This document shows, one piece after another, positions 21,387 to 30,388 of a stretch of 64,000 bases of DNA. The translations under genes and the position numbers were made by a program. The DNA comes from Microbulbifer halophilus (GTDB taxonomy: Bacteria > Pseudomonadota > Gammaproteobacteria > Pseudomonadales > Cellvibrionaceae), in assembly GCF_026183675.1 (NCBI RefSeq), contig NZ_JAPIVK010000007.1:1-64000 (forward strand). Reading direction: 5' to 3'. The notes under the pieces were generated by a model that saw nothing but the letters and a program-made list of their open reading frames with translations, searched no databases and was not told the origin of the DNA. Positions within the stretch are counted from its first letter, which is position 1. Each line of letters starts with the position of its first letter.

Positions 21387-22076
21387 ATGATCATTTCTCA
21401 CAAGTATAAATTCATCTTCATCAAGACCAGGAAAACAGCTGGAACAAGCATCGAGATAGCCCTCTCCAGGTTCTGCGGCCCCAACGACGTCATCACACCG
21501 ATGAGAAAGGAAGATGAAGATCTCAGGCGCTCACTCGGTTATTTCACGCCCCGAAACTATCACGCGCATCTATCCGAATATGGGCCGATAGACTTTCTCA
21601 AGCTAACCTGCGGGAAACGCAAGAAGCGCTTTAGCAAGCATCAGCCGGCAGCGCAGGTGAAGGAGCTTGTAGGCGACGAAACATGGAACAGCTACTACAA
21701 GTTCTGCGTCGTGAGGAATCCCTGGGATCGCGCAATTTCCAGCTACTTCTGGCGCAACAGAAGGAGCAAATCACAACAGGACCTCGACGCCTTCATCGCC
21801 AGCAGTTATTTACGCAAGAAGCATGACAACAGCAGCATCTACCTCATCAATGATGGAATTGCTGTAGACCGGGTATGTCGTTTCGAGCAACTCGATCAGG
21901 AACTTGAAGAAGTCCGCCTTCACCTGGGAATCCCCGAGCCCCTACCCCTCCCCAAGGCGAAGGGCGACACAAGAAAGGACAAACGCCATTACCAGGAAAT
22001 ACTAACGGAAGCGCAAAGAGACGAGATTGCCCGGATTTTCGAAAAAGAAATTGAACTGTTTGGCTATTCTTTTTAA
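21387..22076 (+). CDS. Sulfotransferase family 2-like protein, atypical base composition
   Basis: A 229-residue protein. FIKTRKTAGTSIEIAL at the N-terminus is the PAPS-binding KTAGTS loop, FCVVRNPWDRAISSYFW (about residue 110) is the RNPxDR 3'-phosphate motif, and the protein ends EKEIELFGYSF, a common family ending. It is transcribed opposite to its neighbours and is visibly AT-richer, with Lys-rich codon choice (KRKKRF, KDKRHY), which suggests acquisition from another genome. The ribosome site is weak. Predicted cytosolic sulfotransferase for an unknown carbohydrate or surface acceptor. Confidence 0.8.
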   Translation: MIISHKYKFIFIKTRKTAGTSIEIALSRFCGPNDVITPMRKEDEDLRRSLGYFTPRNYHAHLSEYGPIDFLKLTCGKRKKRFSKHQPAAQVKELVGDETWNSYYKFCVVRNPWDRAISSYFWRNRRSKSQQDLDAFIASSYLRKKHDNSSIYLINDGIAVDRVCRFEQLDQELEEVRLHLGIPEPLPLPKAKGDTRKDKRHYQEILTEAQRDEIARIFEKEIELFGYSF

Positions 22077-22115
22077 GTTCCTCCAGGGGGGGCGCTATCG
22101 GGCGTCCCGACTTTG

Positions 22116-23207
22116 TCAGCGTTTTCCCAGCCCGCGCATTTGCCCCAGCGCCAGATCCAGATTGCGCGAGCCCGCTTCCAGGCTGAAAGCGGTGGCGTAA
22201 AGTTGGCGGGACTGGCGCCCGAGAGCGGCGCGGCGGCTTTCATCCGACAGCAGCCGTTGAATCGCGTCCGCCAGCGAGGCCGGATCTTCGAACGGTGTCC
22301 AGCACGCGGTATCAGTGTCGGAGAAAATAAAGCGCGCTCCCACCGTGGGTGTGGTCACCACGGGCAGGCCAAAGCGCATGGCGTCCAGATAGACAAAACC
22401 GAAGGGTTCGTCGAGCGAAGAGCATACGAACAGGTCCAGGCCCTGCAGGAACTCCGCTTTATCGCCGTGTCCAAGCCAACCCGGCAGGTGAACAATCCGC
22501 GACAGCCCGCGCTCATCGATACGGGCTTTCATGGTGTCGAGATCCTTGCCGTCACCGGCGATTGTGCACTCGAGCTCGACACCCCGCTCGCGCAACAGAT
22601 CCACCGCGTCGATCAGGACACCAAACCCCTTGCGGGCGACAAACCGCCCCAGGGAGCCAACCCGCGGCGGATGCCGCAAGTCCCGCTCCCCGGGCTGAGA
22701 GCTATTTTCCTCCGGCTCAGGGCTGTTTTCAGCCAGGAAGTTCGGCACGATGAAAATACGCTCCTCATCGAAGCCCCGCGCCTTCAGCGCGGTTTTCATT
22801 TCCGCGGTCGTTGCCAGCCAGCCGTCCGCGTTGCGGAAACGCCCCATGCGCTTGCTCTTCATGGTGCCAACGCGGGTGAGCACGGGAATGCCACTGCCGC
22901 GCAGGGCGCGATGCGCTTCGATAAAACCCATCTGCGCAAAGCCCAGTACCAGGTCCGGCGCAAAACCCCGAACGCGCTCACGCAAACCGGCGTGCGGGAG
23001 ATAGCGGTGCAGCTTCCAGATTCCTTCGAGCTTCTCCACCTGGCCGCCCAAACCGCGTTCAACGAGCAAATCAACCATCGACCGGGCCCGCCCGGAAACC
23101 AGGATCTGGAGTTGGTGGCCCCGCTTCTTCAGGGCCAGCGCATAGGGCACCAGGGACTGCTGCACCCCGCCGAGACCAGTCGAGATCATGACCAGTGAGA
23201 TTTTCAT
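22116..23207 (-). CDS. Glycosyltransferase family 4-type (GT-B)
   Basis: A 363-residue cytoplasmic GT-B glycosyltransferase. The start at 23207 gives MKISLVMISTGLGGVQQSLV, the standard GT4 N-terminus with a Gly-rich acceptor-side loop; the open frame upstream lacks similarity. VGSLGRFVARKGFGVLIDAV (about residue 195) is the hinge segment with the phosphate-binding Arg/Lys pair. SSLDEPFGFVYLDAMRFGLPVV (about residue 275) contains the E-x7-D/E-type donor-binding motif. It uses a nucleotide-sugar donor that cannot be named. It is flanked by sulfotransferase genes, 40 nt from one on the same strand, so it may help build the glycan they sulfate. Confidence 0.85.
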   Translation of the reverse strand: MKISLVMISTGLGGVQQSLVPYALALKKRGHQLQILVSGRARSMVDLLVERGLGGQVEKLEGIWKLHRYLPHAGLRERVRGFAPDLVLGFAQMGFIEAHRALRGSGIPVLTRVGTMKSKRMGRFRNADGWLATTAEMKTALKARGFDEERIFIVPNFLAENSPEPEENSSQPGERDLRHPPRVGSLGRFVARKGFGVLIDAVDLLRERGVELECTIAGDGKDLDTMKARIDERGLSRIVHLPGWLGHGDKAEFLQGLDLFVCSSLDEPFGFVYLDAMRFGLPVVTTPTVGARFIFSDTDTACWTPFEDPASLADAIQRLLSDESRRAALGRQSRQLYATAFSLEAGSRNLDLALGQMRGLGKR

Positions 23208-23247
23208 GGGCGCCGTCGTTGCCGGGGGAAGTGTGCGGACCGGGCCA

Positions 23248-23919
23248 TCAGCCCGGTAACCGCCATCGTATGTGCGCCCAGCGCCGTTTGAGGGTCGCGA
23301 CCAGTGGATGGCGACGGATGCCGCGAGTGCGGCCGATATCCCTCCAGGCCCCTGCATCCAGGCCATAGTCACTGAAACGTTCCACCAGCCCGGTCACGGG
23401 ATCGGTGTCGATATTGAACTCGACCAATTGTTCCGGCCTGTCGGTCATAAAGGCGCGCACCTCAGCCAGGTGCGTGTCCCACTCGCCGCGCCAGATTTCA
23501 GCGATCTCATCCTTCGAGTCGATCCCCCGCTGGCGCATGACTCTTTGTACAAACTCGCCGTGACCATGCGCCAGTCGCGAGCGGATCCAGTCCTCCCGGT
23601 GGCGCAGGTTGAGCAACAGGAAGCTATCCGGATAATCGCGCATCATCTCCCGAAAGTGACGTATGGGCTCGAAACTGTCACTCTCGGTTTGATAGATCAG
23701 GTCGGCATAGAGGGTGTAGTTTTCCAGGCCGGCAAAGATCTTGCGACCGGCGTTGAGGTTTTCACGCATCAGGTATCCGGCATTGCGACTGCGACGCAGG
23801 GGTCTTCTGAGCTTGTATTTCAGTACGCGATGCCCGGCCTGCCGGAAAAGCGCTTCCAGGCTGCGTGTGCCGCATTTGTGGAAGCCGATCTGAATGACTC
23901 TGGGAAGATCGTCGGGCAT
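23248..23919 (-). CDS. Sulfotransferase-family protein
   Basis: About 223 residues from the ATG at 23919, chosen because MPDDLPRVIQIGFHKCGTRSL places the PAPS loop (IGFHKCGTRSLEALF) at the N-terminus as in relatives; fifteen upstream codons look non-coding. SFLLLNLRHREDWIRSRL (about residue 95) corresponds to the 3'-phosphate-binding strand and helix. The C-terminus is basic (LKRRWAHIRWRLPG). It lies 40 nt upstream of the glycosyltransferase and shares its strand. It is the most divergent of the four sulfotransferase-like genes here, so activity is less certain. Confidence 0.65.
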   Translation of the reverse strand: MPDDLPRVIQIGFHKCGTRSLEALFRQAGHRVLKYKLRRPLRRSRNAGYLMRENLNAGRKIFAGLENYTLYADLIYQTESDSFEPIRHFREMMRDYPDSFLLLNLRHREDWIRSRLAHGHGEFVQRVMRQRGIDSKDEIAEIWRGEWDTHLAEVRAFMTDRPEQLVEFNIDTDPVTGLVERFSDYGLDAGAWRDIGRTRGIRRHPLVATLKRRWAHIRWRLPG

Positions 23920-24037
23920 GTTCGTTCCTTGAATACATACTTCCCCTATAACCCCCAGGCTCATTCCCTGGAGACCAGATCTGAAATTATGCCGGTTTCA
24001 GCTGTACCGCGCCAGCCCGGAATTGCTGTCCGACAAT

Positions 24038-25729
24038 TCAGTTGACCAGGCCGAACGCCAAATAGATCCCCAGCAAAAGCACCACCCCAGCCACCATACT
24101 TCCCGTCAACCAGCTCCGCGCCAGGGCGCCATCCGGTCCGTGGTAACTGGTGACAAATGCCATCACTCCCCCGACGGCTGCGAGCGCCGCATTACGCAGC
24201 CGCTGATCCAGGCGGAAAACGCCATTCGCGAAACCCCGCGCGGCATCCGGCAACAGGCGCCGGTAGAGCCACTCTACATCCAGGTTGACCGACGGCAGCT
24301 CCGGCGGGTAAAGCCGGCGCAGGTTCAGCCACACGAATGCCAGTGCGGAGAAGAACAGCAGTTGCAGTTGTGTCAACACATGGCTCATGTCGTAGGGCGT
24401 ATAGGCTATCTCGTGGGGCAGCAGGCTGTAGAGCGCCTGCGGGTAGATCCCCACACCCAGGCACAGGGCCGCGGCGATACTCATGGCCACCAGCATGTTG
24501 ACCGGTGCCTCCTTGGCACGCAGGCCGGAATCGTGGGCGAAAAACGCGAAGTAGGGAATCTTGATACCGGCGTGGTGGAAGACCCCGGCTGCGGCGAACA
24601 ACAGGACCAGCCACACCCAGTCGTAGCCATTCTTGATCGCCGCACTCATGACCATGGACTTGCTGACAAAGCCGCTGAACAACGGGAAGGCGGAAATCGA
24701 CGCCGCGCCAATAATGCACAGCACAGTGGTTTTGGGCATGGTCTTGTAGAGGCCGCCTAGCTCCGAGCCATTGATACGCCCGGTCATCTGCAATACCGCG
24801 CCCATGGACATGAACAGCAGCCCCTTGTAAATCACATGGGCGAAGGCGTGGGAAACGGTGCCATTGAGTGCCAGTGCCGTGCCGATACCGATACCCACCA
24901 CCATATAGCCCAGTTGGTTGATCAGGCTGTAGGCCAGCACCCGGCGCAGATCGTTCTCGATCACCGCGTAGAAGATCGGAAAACAGGCCATGACCGCGCC
25001 GATGTAGATCAGCAGCTCGGTGCCGGGATAGCCCCGCGCCAGCGCATAGACGGCGACCTTGGTGGTAAAGGCACTCAGGAATACCGTGCCCGTGGGCGTT
25101 GCTTGCGGATAGGCGTCGGTCAGCCAGTTGTGGAAAAACGGGAAGGCGCACTTGATACCGAAGGCCAGAAATATCATCCAGCCGCCGGCCTGCTCCAACC
25201 CGATATAGCCGAATTCCAGTGACCCCTGTGCCTGCCCATAAAAAATAATGCCGCCCAGCAACAGCATCCCGGAGAGAATATGTAGGATAAAGTAGCGCAG
25301 CCCGGCGAGGTAGGCAGGACCACTGCGCCGCGCCCAGATCAGGAAGACGGAAGTCAGCGCCAGCAATTCCCAGAAAATGAACAGCGTCAACAGGTCGCCG
25401 GCAAAAACCACCCCCAGTGCGCTGCCGGCGTACAGCAGGCTCGCCACCTGCTGTAGTGTATCGCGCACATGTAGCGAATAGATGATGGCAATCAGCGCGG
25501 CGATATGAAACAGGTAACCGAACAGCAGGCTCAGCTTGTCGGCGCGAAATAGTTGCAATTGGAAATCCAGCACCGACCAGGTGCCGAACTGGCCCTCCCC
25601 CAGCATCCACAGGTTGGCCAGCCCCAGCAGGGGAAGCGCAATCATCACCAGGGCGCGGGGCCAGCCGCGCAGAAACAGTGCCAGCGCGGCGACGACAAAG
25701 AACGGAACAAAGGGCGCCACCTCAAACAT
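24038..25729 (-). CDS. MrpD/NuoM-like proton-translocating antiporter subunit (third D-type subunit)
   Basis: A 563-residue membrane protein of the Proton_antipo_M family with about 14-16 transmembrane helices. LTLFIFWELLALTS holds the conserved TM5 Glu and FGIKCAFPFFHNWLTDAYPQATP the TM7 Lys and following loop, residues that carry protons in Mrp and complex I. It is longer than usual MrpD (about 490), with an amphipathic stretch about 460-510 and extra C-terminal helices. Its start overlaps the preceding small gene by 8 nt. It is the last gene of the operon and may provide an additional ion channel module. Na+/H+ exchange is the likely function, but specificity is inferred. Confidence 0.85.
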   Translation of the reverse strand: MFEVAPFVPFFVVAALALFLRGWPRALVMIALPLLGLANLWMLGEGQFGTWSVLDFQLQLFRADKLSLLFGYLFHIAALIAIIYSLHVRDTLQQVASLLYAGSALGVVFAGDLLTLFIFWELLALTSVFLIWARRSGPAYLAGLRYFILHILSGMLLLGGIIFYGQAQGSLEFGYIGLEQAGGWMIFLAFGIKCAFPFFHNWLTDAYPQATPTGTVFLSAFTTKVAVYALARGYPGTELLIYIGAVMACFPIFYAVIENDLRRVLAYSLINQLGYMVVGIGIGTALALNGTVSHAFAHVIYKGLLFMSMGAVLQMTGRINGSELGGLYKTMPKTTVLCIIGAASISAFPLFSGFVSKSMVMSAAIKNGYDWVWLVLLFAAAGVFHHAGIKIPYFAFFAHDSGLRAKEAPVNMLVAMSIAAALCLGVGIYPQALYSLLPHEIAYTPYDMSHVLTQLQLLFFSALAFVWLNLRRLYPPELPSVNLDVEWLYRRLLPDAARGFANGVFRLDQRLRNAALAAVGGVMAFVTSYHGPDGALARSWLTGSMVAGVVLLLGIYLAFGLVN

Positions 25730-26033
25730 CGCCGTGGCCTCCCTGAGCCTCGCCGCCCTTTCTGTCCTCTCTGTCTTTGAGCTCCACCCGGTCGTAGTAG
25801 TCCTCCGGGCGCATCAGGAAACTGCGCATCCACCTGGCGACAAACACCAGCATCACGCAGCCGACAAAGCCGTAGATCGGGTAGAAGGCCGGCAGTCCCT
25901 CCCAGCGGAATTCGGTATGGCGGTGCACAACAAAATCCAGCGCCACCAGCAGCGCGCAGATAGCGTAGAAAATGCGCAGCAGTAGGCGGATATTGTCCGG
26001 CTTGTCGAAGAAATATTGTTTTTCGCCACTCAT
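25722..26033 (-). CDS. Small membrane protein within the Mrp-type operon
   Basis: A 103-residue protein with two hydrophobic helices (about 17-36 and 52-70) and a charged, Glu/Asp/Lys-rich C-terminus. It is locked between two D-type subunit genes, 7 nt after one and overlapping the next by 8 nt, so it is almost certainly co-translated and probably an accessory subunit. I do not recognise the family, and canonical Mrp operons have no equivalent at this position. Confidence 0.7.
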   Translation of the reverse strand: MSGEKQYFFDKPDNIRLLLRIFYAICALLVALDFVVHRHTEFRWEGLPAFYPIYGFVGCVMLVFVARWMRSFLMRPEDYYDRVELKDREDRKGGEAQGGHGDV

Positions 26034-26040
26034 ATGCGCT

Positions 26041-27519
26041 CTAGATTCCGGACTTGATCAGCTGATAAAACGTATCGGGAAACAGCAACAGGCAGACACA
26101 GCCCACCGCAGTAACCGTCAATGCAATCACCGACGGCAGGGGCGCCTCCCGGATAGCGGACGCCTCCCCGGCGCCATCCACCAGCGGCTTTTCGCCGCCC
26201 TCCCCGCTCAGGAATGCCCGCAGCGGAATCGGCAGCAGATAGGCAATACTGAGCAGGGAACTGAGCATCAGCAGCCCCATCAGCAGCCACTGCTGCGTCT
26301 CGAAGGTGCCCAGCATCAGGTACCACTTGCTCCAGGTACCGCCGGTGGGCGGGATACCAATAATGCACAGGCTGGCCACCAGGAAGGCCGTCATGGTGAC
26401 CGGCATCTGCCGGCCGATACCGCGCAGCTCGTCGATTTCGGTTTTATGCGCGGCCACCAGAATCGCGCCCGCACAGAAAAACAGCGTGATCTTGCCAAAC
26501 GCGTGCATGACGATATGCAGCGCGCTGCCGGTCATGCCGGCACTGGTGGCCAGCAGCGCGCCCAGGGTGATATAGCCGAGCTGGCTGACGGTGGAGTACG
26601 CGAGGCGTTTTTTCAGGTTCTGCTGGCGCAGCGCGACGATGGACGCGAGCAGGATCGATGCGCCGGCCAGGTACAACAGCCACTCGGTGGCGGGAATGCT
26701 TTTCAGCGTCTCCAGCCCGAAAATCAGCAGGCAGACTTTCAGTAGCACAAAGACCCCGGCCTTGACCACCGCCACCGCGTGCAGCAGCGCACTGACCGGT
26801 GTCGGCGCCACCATCGCCGCCGGCAGCCAGCGATGGAACGGCATGATGGCCGCCTTGCCAACCCCGAACACAAACAGTACCAGCAGGATCGACAGCAGCG
26901 CCGGATCCGTATCCGCGGCGAAGATACCGCCGGCCCGGAATGTCAGGGTGCCGGTCAGCAACCAGGTGGCGACAATCGCCAGCAGGAAGAAACCCACCGA
27001 AGTGCCAATCAATACACTCAGGTAGACCCTGCCCCCCTGTCGCGCCTTGTCGGTGCCGGCGTGGGTGACCAGCGGGTAGGTGCACAGCGTCAGCACCTCG
27101 TAGAAGATGAACAGCGTAAACAGGTTTTCCGCGAAGGCGATACCCATCACCGCGCCGATGGACAGTGCGAACAGGCCGAAAAAACGTGTCTGGTTTTCCT
27201 CGCCGTGGCCGCGCATGTAGCCGATCGCGTAGACGGTGGTCACAATCCAGAGAAAGCTCGCCACCAGTGCAAACAGCAGCCCCAGCGGCTCGATGCGGAA
27301 GGCCAGCGCCAGGCCCGGCAGGATATCCAGCCAGTGGGCGGCGATTTCCCGCCCGTCCAGCACCGGCTGGTAGAGCGAGACCACCACGGCGAACAGGGTC
27401 GTCGCCGCCACCAGCGACACCACCTCGCGCAGGTTCTGCCAGCGGCCGGTCAATTGAATGCCGACCAGCGCCAGCGGTGCAATCAGCAGCGCCAGTTGCA
27501 GCAGGGTCGATTCGGTCAT
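26041..27519 (-). CDS. mrpD: MrpD-like cation/proton antiporter subunit (second D-type subunit)
   Basis: A 492-residue Proton_antipo_M protein with about 14 transmembrane helices. FTLFIFYEVLTLCTYPLV contains the TM5 Glu; GKAAIMPFHRWLPAAMVAPTPVSALLHAVAVVKAG contains the TM7 and TM8 Lys/His proton-path residues (region about 225-265). It overlaps the upstream D gene by 4 nt (ATGA). It is inner-membrane and predicted to exchange Na+ or K+ for H+ as part of a multisubunit complex. It is closer to MrpD/MnhD than to NuoN by the PTPVSALLHA motif. Confidence 0.88.
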   Translation of the reverse strand: MTESTLLQLALLIAPLALVGIQLTGRWQNLREVVSLVAATTLFAVVVSLYQPVLDGREIAAHWLDILPGLALAFRIEPLGLLFALVASFLWIVTTVYAIGYMRGHGEENQTRFFGLFALSIGAVMGIAFAENLFTLFIFYEVLTLCTYPLVTHAGTDKARQGGRVYLSVLIGTSVGFFLLAIVATWLLTGTLTFRAGGIFAADTDPALLSILLVLFVFGVGKAAIMPFHRWLPAAMVAPTPVSALLHAVAVVKAGVFVLLKVCLLIFGLETLKSIPATEWLLYLAGASILLASIVALRQQNLKKRLAYSTVSQLGYITLGALLATSAGMTGSALHIVMHAFGKITLFFCAGAILVAAHKTEIDELRGIGRQMPVTMTAFLVASLCIIGIPPTGGTWSKWYLMLGTFETQQWLLMGLLMLSSLLSIAYLLPIPLRAFLSGEGGEKPLVDGAGEASAIREAPLPSVIALTVTAVGCVCLLLFPDTFYQLIKSGI

Positions 27520-28988
27520 TGTGCGCCTCCCAACAGGAACTGCGCTGCGGCGGCCGTCACCTCCACCGGCAGGCGGGTATCAATGCCGAAATACAGGTTG
27601 GCGCCGATCAGCAGCCAGGTAGGTGCCAGCAGTCCAATGGGCGCCTCGCCGCGTGTAGCGTCCGCCGGAGGCTGGAAATAGGCCGCCTCCACGAGCCGCC
27701 AGATATAGGCCACCGCCAGCAGCGACCCCAGCACCACCAGCACCGCGACCCACCAGAGCCCACTGTCGACGGCCGCGGCGATCAGGTACCACTTGCTGAC
27801 AAAACCGACCGTCAGCGGCACGCCGATCAGGCTGATACCGCCGACGACGATCGCCGCCATGGTCCAGGGCATGGCGCCGCCGAGGCCGCGGAAATGCTCG
27901 ATACGGCAGGCGCCGACCCGGTAGACCAGCCCCGCCAGTGCCAGGAAGAGACCGCCCTTCATCAGCGCGTGATTGAAAAGATGCAGCAGCGTCGCCTGCA
28001 GGGCGGTGGCGGTGCCGATGCCGATACCGACCACCATGTAACCGATCTGCGCCACGCTCGAATAGGCGAACATGCGCTTGATATCCACCTGGTAGATGGC
28101 CACCGCGGAGGCCGCGAATACACCTACCAGCCCCAGCCCGATCAACAGGCTTTCCAGCGGCAGGCTGGCCAGGGAGAGTTCCACCCCGAACACGGTAACG
28201 GTGAAGCGCAGCAGCAGGTAGAGAGCCACCTTGGTGGCGGTGGCGGCGAGGAATGCAGTGACGATCGACGGCGCATAACTGTAGGCGTTGGGCAGCCACT
28301 GGTGCAGTGGGAAGAGCGCCAGCTTCAGGCAGATGCCGACGAAGATAAACGCAAAGGCCGCGAGCACCGTGGCCGAATTCCCCAGCGCCGGCAACCGCAC
28401 GGCCAGATCCGCCATGTTCAGGGTGCCGGTCATCATATACAGGAAGCCGATGCCGATCAGGATAAAGGTGGCGCCGATGGTCCCCATGATCAGGTACTGG
28501 AATGCCGCCCAGAGCGCGCGGCGGTCCCGCCCCAGCGCAATCAGCGCATAGGTGGACAGCGACGAGATCTCCAGGAACACGAAAACATTGAATACGTCGC
28601 CGGTGGCCACAATACCCAGCAGGCCGGCGAGGCACAGCAGGTAGAGGGTGTAAAAAAGGGTCTGCCGATTGCTATCGACTTCCCGCGCCACGCTGGTGTG
28701 CGCCGCCGCCAGCACCACACTGCTGAGACCGGAGACGATCAGCAGCACCCAGGCGTTGAGCAGGTCGATGCGGTACTCGATGCCCCAGGGCGCCTGCCAG
28801 CCGCCGAGCGTATAGCTGATGGGACCGGCCGTATAAACCTGCTGCAGCATTAACACACTGACCGCCAGTGCCGCGACACTGACCGCCAGCGTAAACAGCC
28901 ATACCAGGCTGGCGCGGCGAATGATCAGGCAGGAAGGCGCCGCCACCAGCGGCAGGATCACCTGCAGTATCGGGAGATGCGTCAACAC
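27516..28988 (-). CDS. mrpD: MrpD-like cation/proton antiporter subunit (first D-type subunit)
   Basis: A 490-residue Proton_antipo_M membrane protein. FNVFVFLEISSLSTYALIALG carries the TM5 Glu, and LKLALFPLHQWLPNAYSYAP carries the TM7 Lys and HQWLP signature typical of MrpD. It overlaps the end of the MrpC gene by 7 nt and the next D-type gene by 4 nt, which indicates translational coupling. Position directly after MrpC is that of canonical mrpD, so this is probably the true MrpD and the other two are paralogues filling the role of the missing MrpA large domain. Confidence 0.9.
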   Translation of the reverse strand: MLTHLPILQVILPLVAAPSCLIIRRASLVWLFTLAVSVAALAVSVLMLQQVYTAGPISYTLGGWQAPWGIEYRIDLLNAWVLLIVSGLSSVVLAAAHTSVAREVDSNRQTLFYTLYLLCLAGLLGIVATGDVFNVFVFLEISSLSTYALIALGRDRRALWAAFQYLIMGTIGATFILIGIGFLYMMTGTLNMADLAVRLPALGNSATVLAAFAFIFVGICLKLALFPLHQWLPNAYSYAPSIVTAFLAATATKVALYLLLRFTVTVFGVELSLASLPLESLLIGLGLVGVFAASAVAIYQVDIKRMFAYSSVAQIGYMVVGIGIGTATALQATLLHLFNHALMKGGLFLALAGLVYRVGACRIEHFRGLGGAMPWTMAAIVVGGISLIGVPLTVGFVSKWYLIAAAVDSGLWWVAVLVVLGSLLAVAYIWRLVEAAYFQPPADATRGEAPIGLLAPTWLLIGANLYFGIDTRLPVEVTAAAAQFLLGGAQ

Positions 28989-29341
28989 GACTGCTCGCCC
29001 TCCGCCGCCTGGATATCGCGCTCTTCCACCGAGCCGTAGGCGCGCTCAATACGGATCACCAGTGCCAGCGCCAGCGACGTAGTGGCGATCCCCACCACAA
29101 TCGCCGTCAGGATCAGTACATGGGGCAGCGGGTTCGAGTAGAGGCTTTCCCCTGCACTCAGAATCGGCGCACTGCCGCCGTCCACCTTGCCCACGCTGAT
29201 ATAAAAAATAAATACAGACGTCTGGAAAATATTCAGGCCGATGATTTTCTTGATCAGGTTTCCCTGGACGATAACCATATACAGGCCGATCATCATCAGC
29301 GCAATCACGATCCAGTAGTTGTAAAGCGATGCCAGCAACAT
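28982..29341 (-). CDS. mrpC: MrpC/MnhC (NuoK-like) subunit
   Basis: A 119-residue three-helix membrane protein of the NuoK family. The ATG at 29341 (MLLASLYNYWIVIALMMIGLYMVI) lies 1 nt after the preceding stop codon. GNLIKKIIGLNIFQTSVFIFYISVG and NPLPHVLILTAIVVGIATTSLALALVIRI match the MrpC pattern, including the conserved DPLPQALVLTAIVI-like segment. The soluble tail is acidic. It forms part of the antiporter membrane core next to MrpD. Confidence 0.9.
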   Translation of the reverse strand: MLLASLYNYWIVIALMMIGLYMVIVQGNLIKKIIGLNIFQTSVFIFYISVGKVDGGSAPILSAGESLYSNPLPHVLILTAIVVGIATTSLALALVIRIERAYGSVEERDIQAAEGEQSC

Positions 29342-29342
29342 C

Positions 29343-30368
29343 TTAACCGGCCCTCCCTGCAATCGACTCATTCCCCGTTACAGAGCGGCGTTCCAGCAAC
29401 CGCCCGGAAAAGAGATAGAAAACCAGAATCATCACCGAGGCCACGGTAATACCGACCCCCAGCTCTATGGCGATAATGCCGATATGCTGACCGCTGACCG
29501 GGTCCCCGGCCAGTGCGCTGTAATCGAGATAATTTTTACCGGCCAGCAGACTCAATAGACCGACGCAGCCATAGACCAGCACCCCCACTGCCGCCAGCAA
29601 CTGCACCACTGCCGTACCGGCGACGCGGCGCACCGCGTCCAGCCCAAACACCAGTCCATAGAGAATAAAGCCCACCGCAAAGATCACCCCGGCCTGGAAA
29701 CCGCCGCCGGGGCCATACTCGCCGTGGAACTGTACATAGAGTGCATACAGCATGATCGGCGCAATCAGGATCTTGGCGATGACCCGCAGAATCAGGTCCC
29801 GCGACCCGCCGCCGGGCGACGCCGGCAGCCGGTTTTCAATTCGCTGTTCATCGCCGCCCATCAGCAACGCCAGCACACCGAGCCCGGCGGTAAAGATCAC
29901 CACCACCTCCCCGAACGTATCGAAGGCGCGGTAGCTGGCCAGCACGGAAGTAACGATATTGGGAATACCGATCTCCGCCATGGAATCGTTGATATAGCGC
30001 GGCGCCACATGCAGTTGCGCCGGCGCATCCACGGCGCCGAAGGCGGGCATATCCAGGGTGGCGGCGATCAGCAGTGCACCCACGCTCGCCACCAGGCCCA
30101 GTGCCAGCACCGCGTGGGATGGGTCCGGACGCTGTCGGCGGCCGCACAGGGCCAGGGTCAGGATAATCAGCAGCGGCGATATACCGGCGCCCACCGCGGC
30201 CTCGGTAAAGGCCACATCCACCGCGCCCATGGTCATGAAGAAGCTCGCCGACAGGAGGCCGTAGATGCCGGCGAACATCGCCGCCGCAAACAGGTCCCGC
30301 GTCCAGGCAATCGCCACCGCTGTTACCAGCAACAGCGCGAGCAGTGAAATATCCAGTAACAGTTCCAT
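29343..30368 (-). CDS. Fused MrpA C-terminal domain + MrpB subunit
   Basis: A 341-residue membrane protein with three recognisable parts. Residues about 1-80 (LFAAAMFAGIYGLLSA, GAVDVAFTEAAVGAGISPLL) correspond to the DUF4040/MbhD-like segment at the end of MrpA. Residues about 125-170 (NIVTSVLASYRAFDTFGEVVVIFTAGLGV) match the MbhE-like end of MrpA. Residues about 195-330 (IAPIMLYALYVQFHGEYGPGGGFQAGVIFA) are MrpB/MnhB. The VAFTEAAVG Glu is conserved in MrpA. The large NuoL-like N-terminal part of MrpA is absent here and nowhere else in the operon as a single gene. The same domain content is split into mbhD, mbhE and mbhF in archaea. Confidence 0.85.
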   Translation of the reverse strand: MELLLDISLLALLLVTAVAIAWTRDLFAAAMFAGIYGLLSASFFMTMGAVDVAFTEAAVGAGISPLLIILTLALCGRRQRPDPSHAVLALGLVASVGALLIAATLDMPAFGAVDAPAQLHVAPRYINDSMAEIGIPNIVTSVLASYRAFDTFGEVVVIFTAGLGVLALLMGGDEQRIENRLPASPGGGSRDLILRVIAKILIAPIMLYALYVQFHGEYGPGGGFQAGVIFAVGFILYGLVFGLDAVRRVAGTAVVQLLAAVGVLVYGCVGLLSLLAGKNYLDYSALAGDPVSGQHIGIIAIELGVGITVASVMILVFYLFSGRLLERRSVTGNESIAGRAG

Positions 30369-30388
30369 CAGTATTGCCTCTCCACTGC

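Noticed and set aside
24192..29049. Long alternative-frame readings within the antiporter operon (for example 24192-25610 and 27580-28635)
   Set aside because: They overlap conserved membrane subunits and have Arg/Gly/Pro-rich translations typical of frame shadows.
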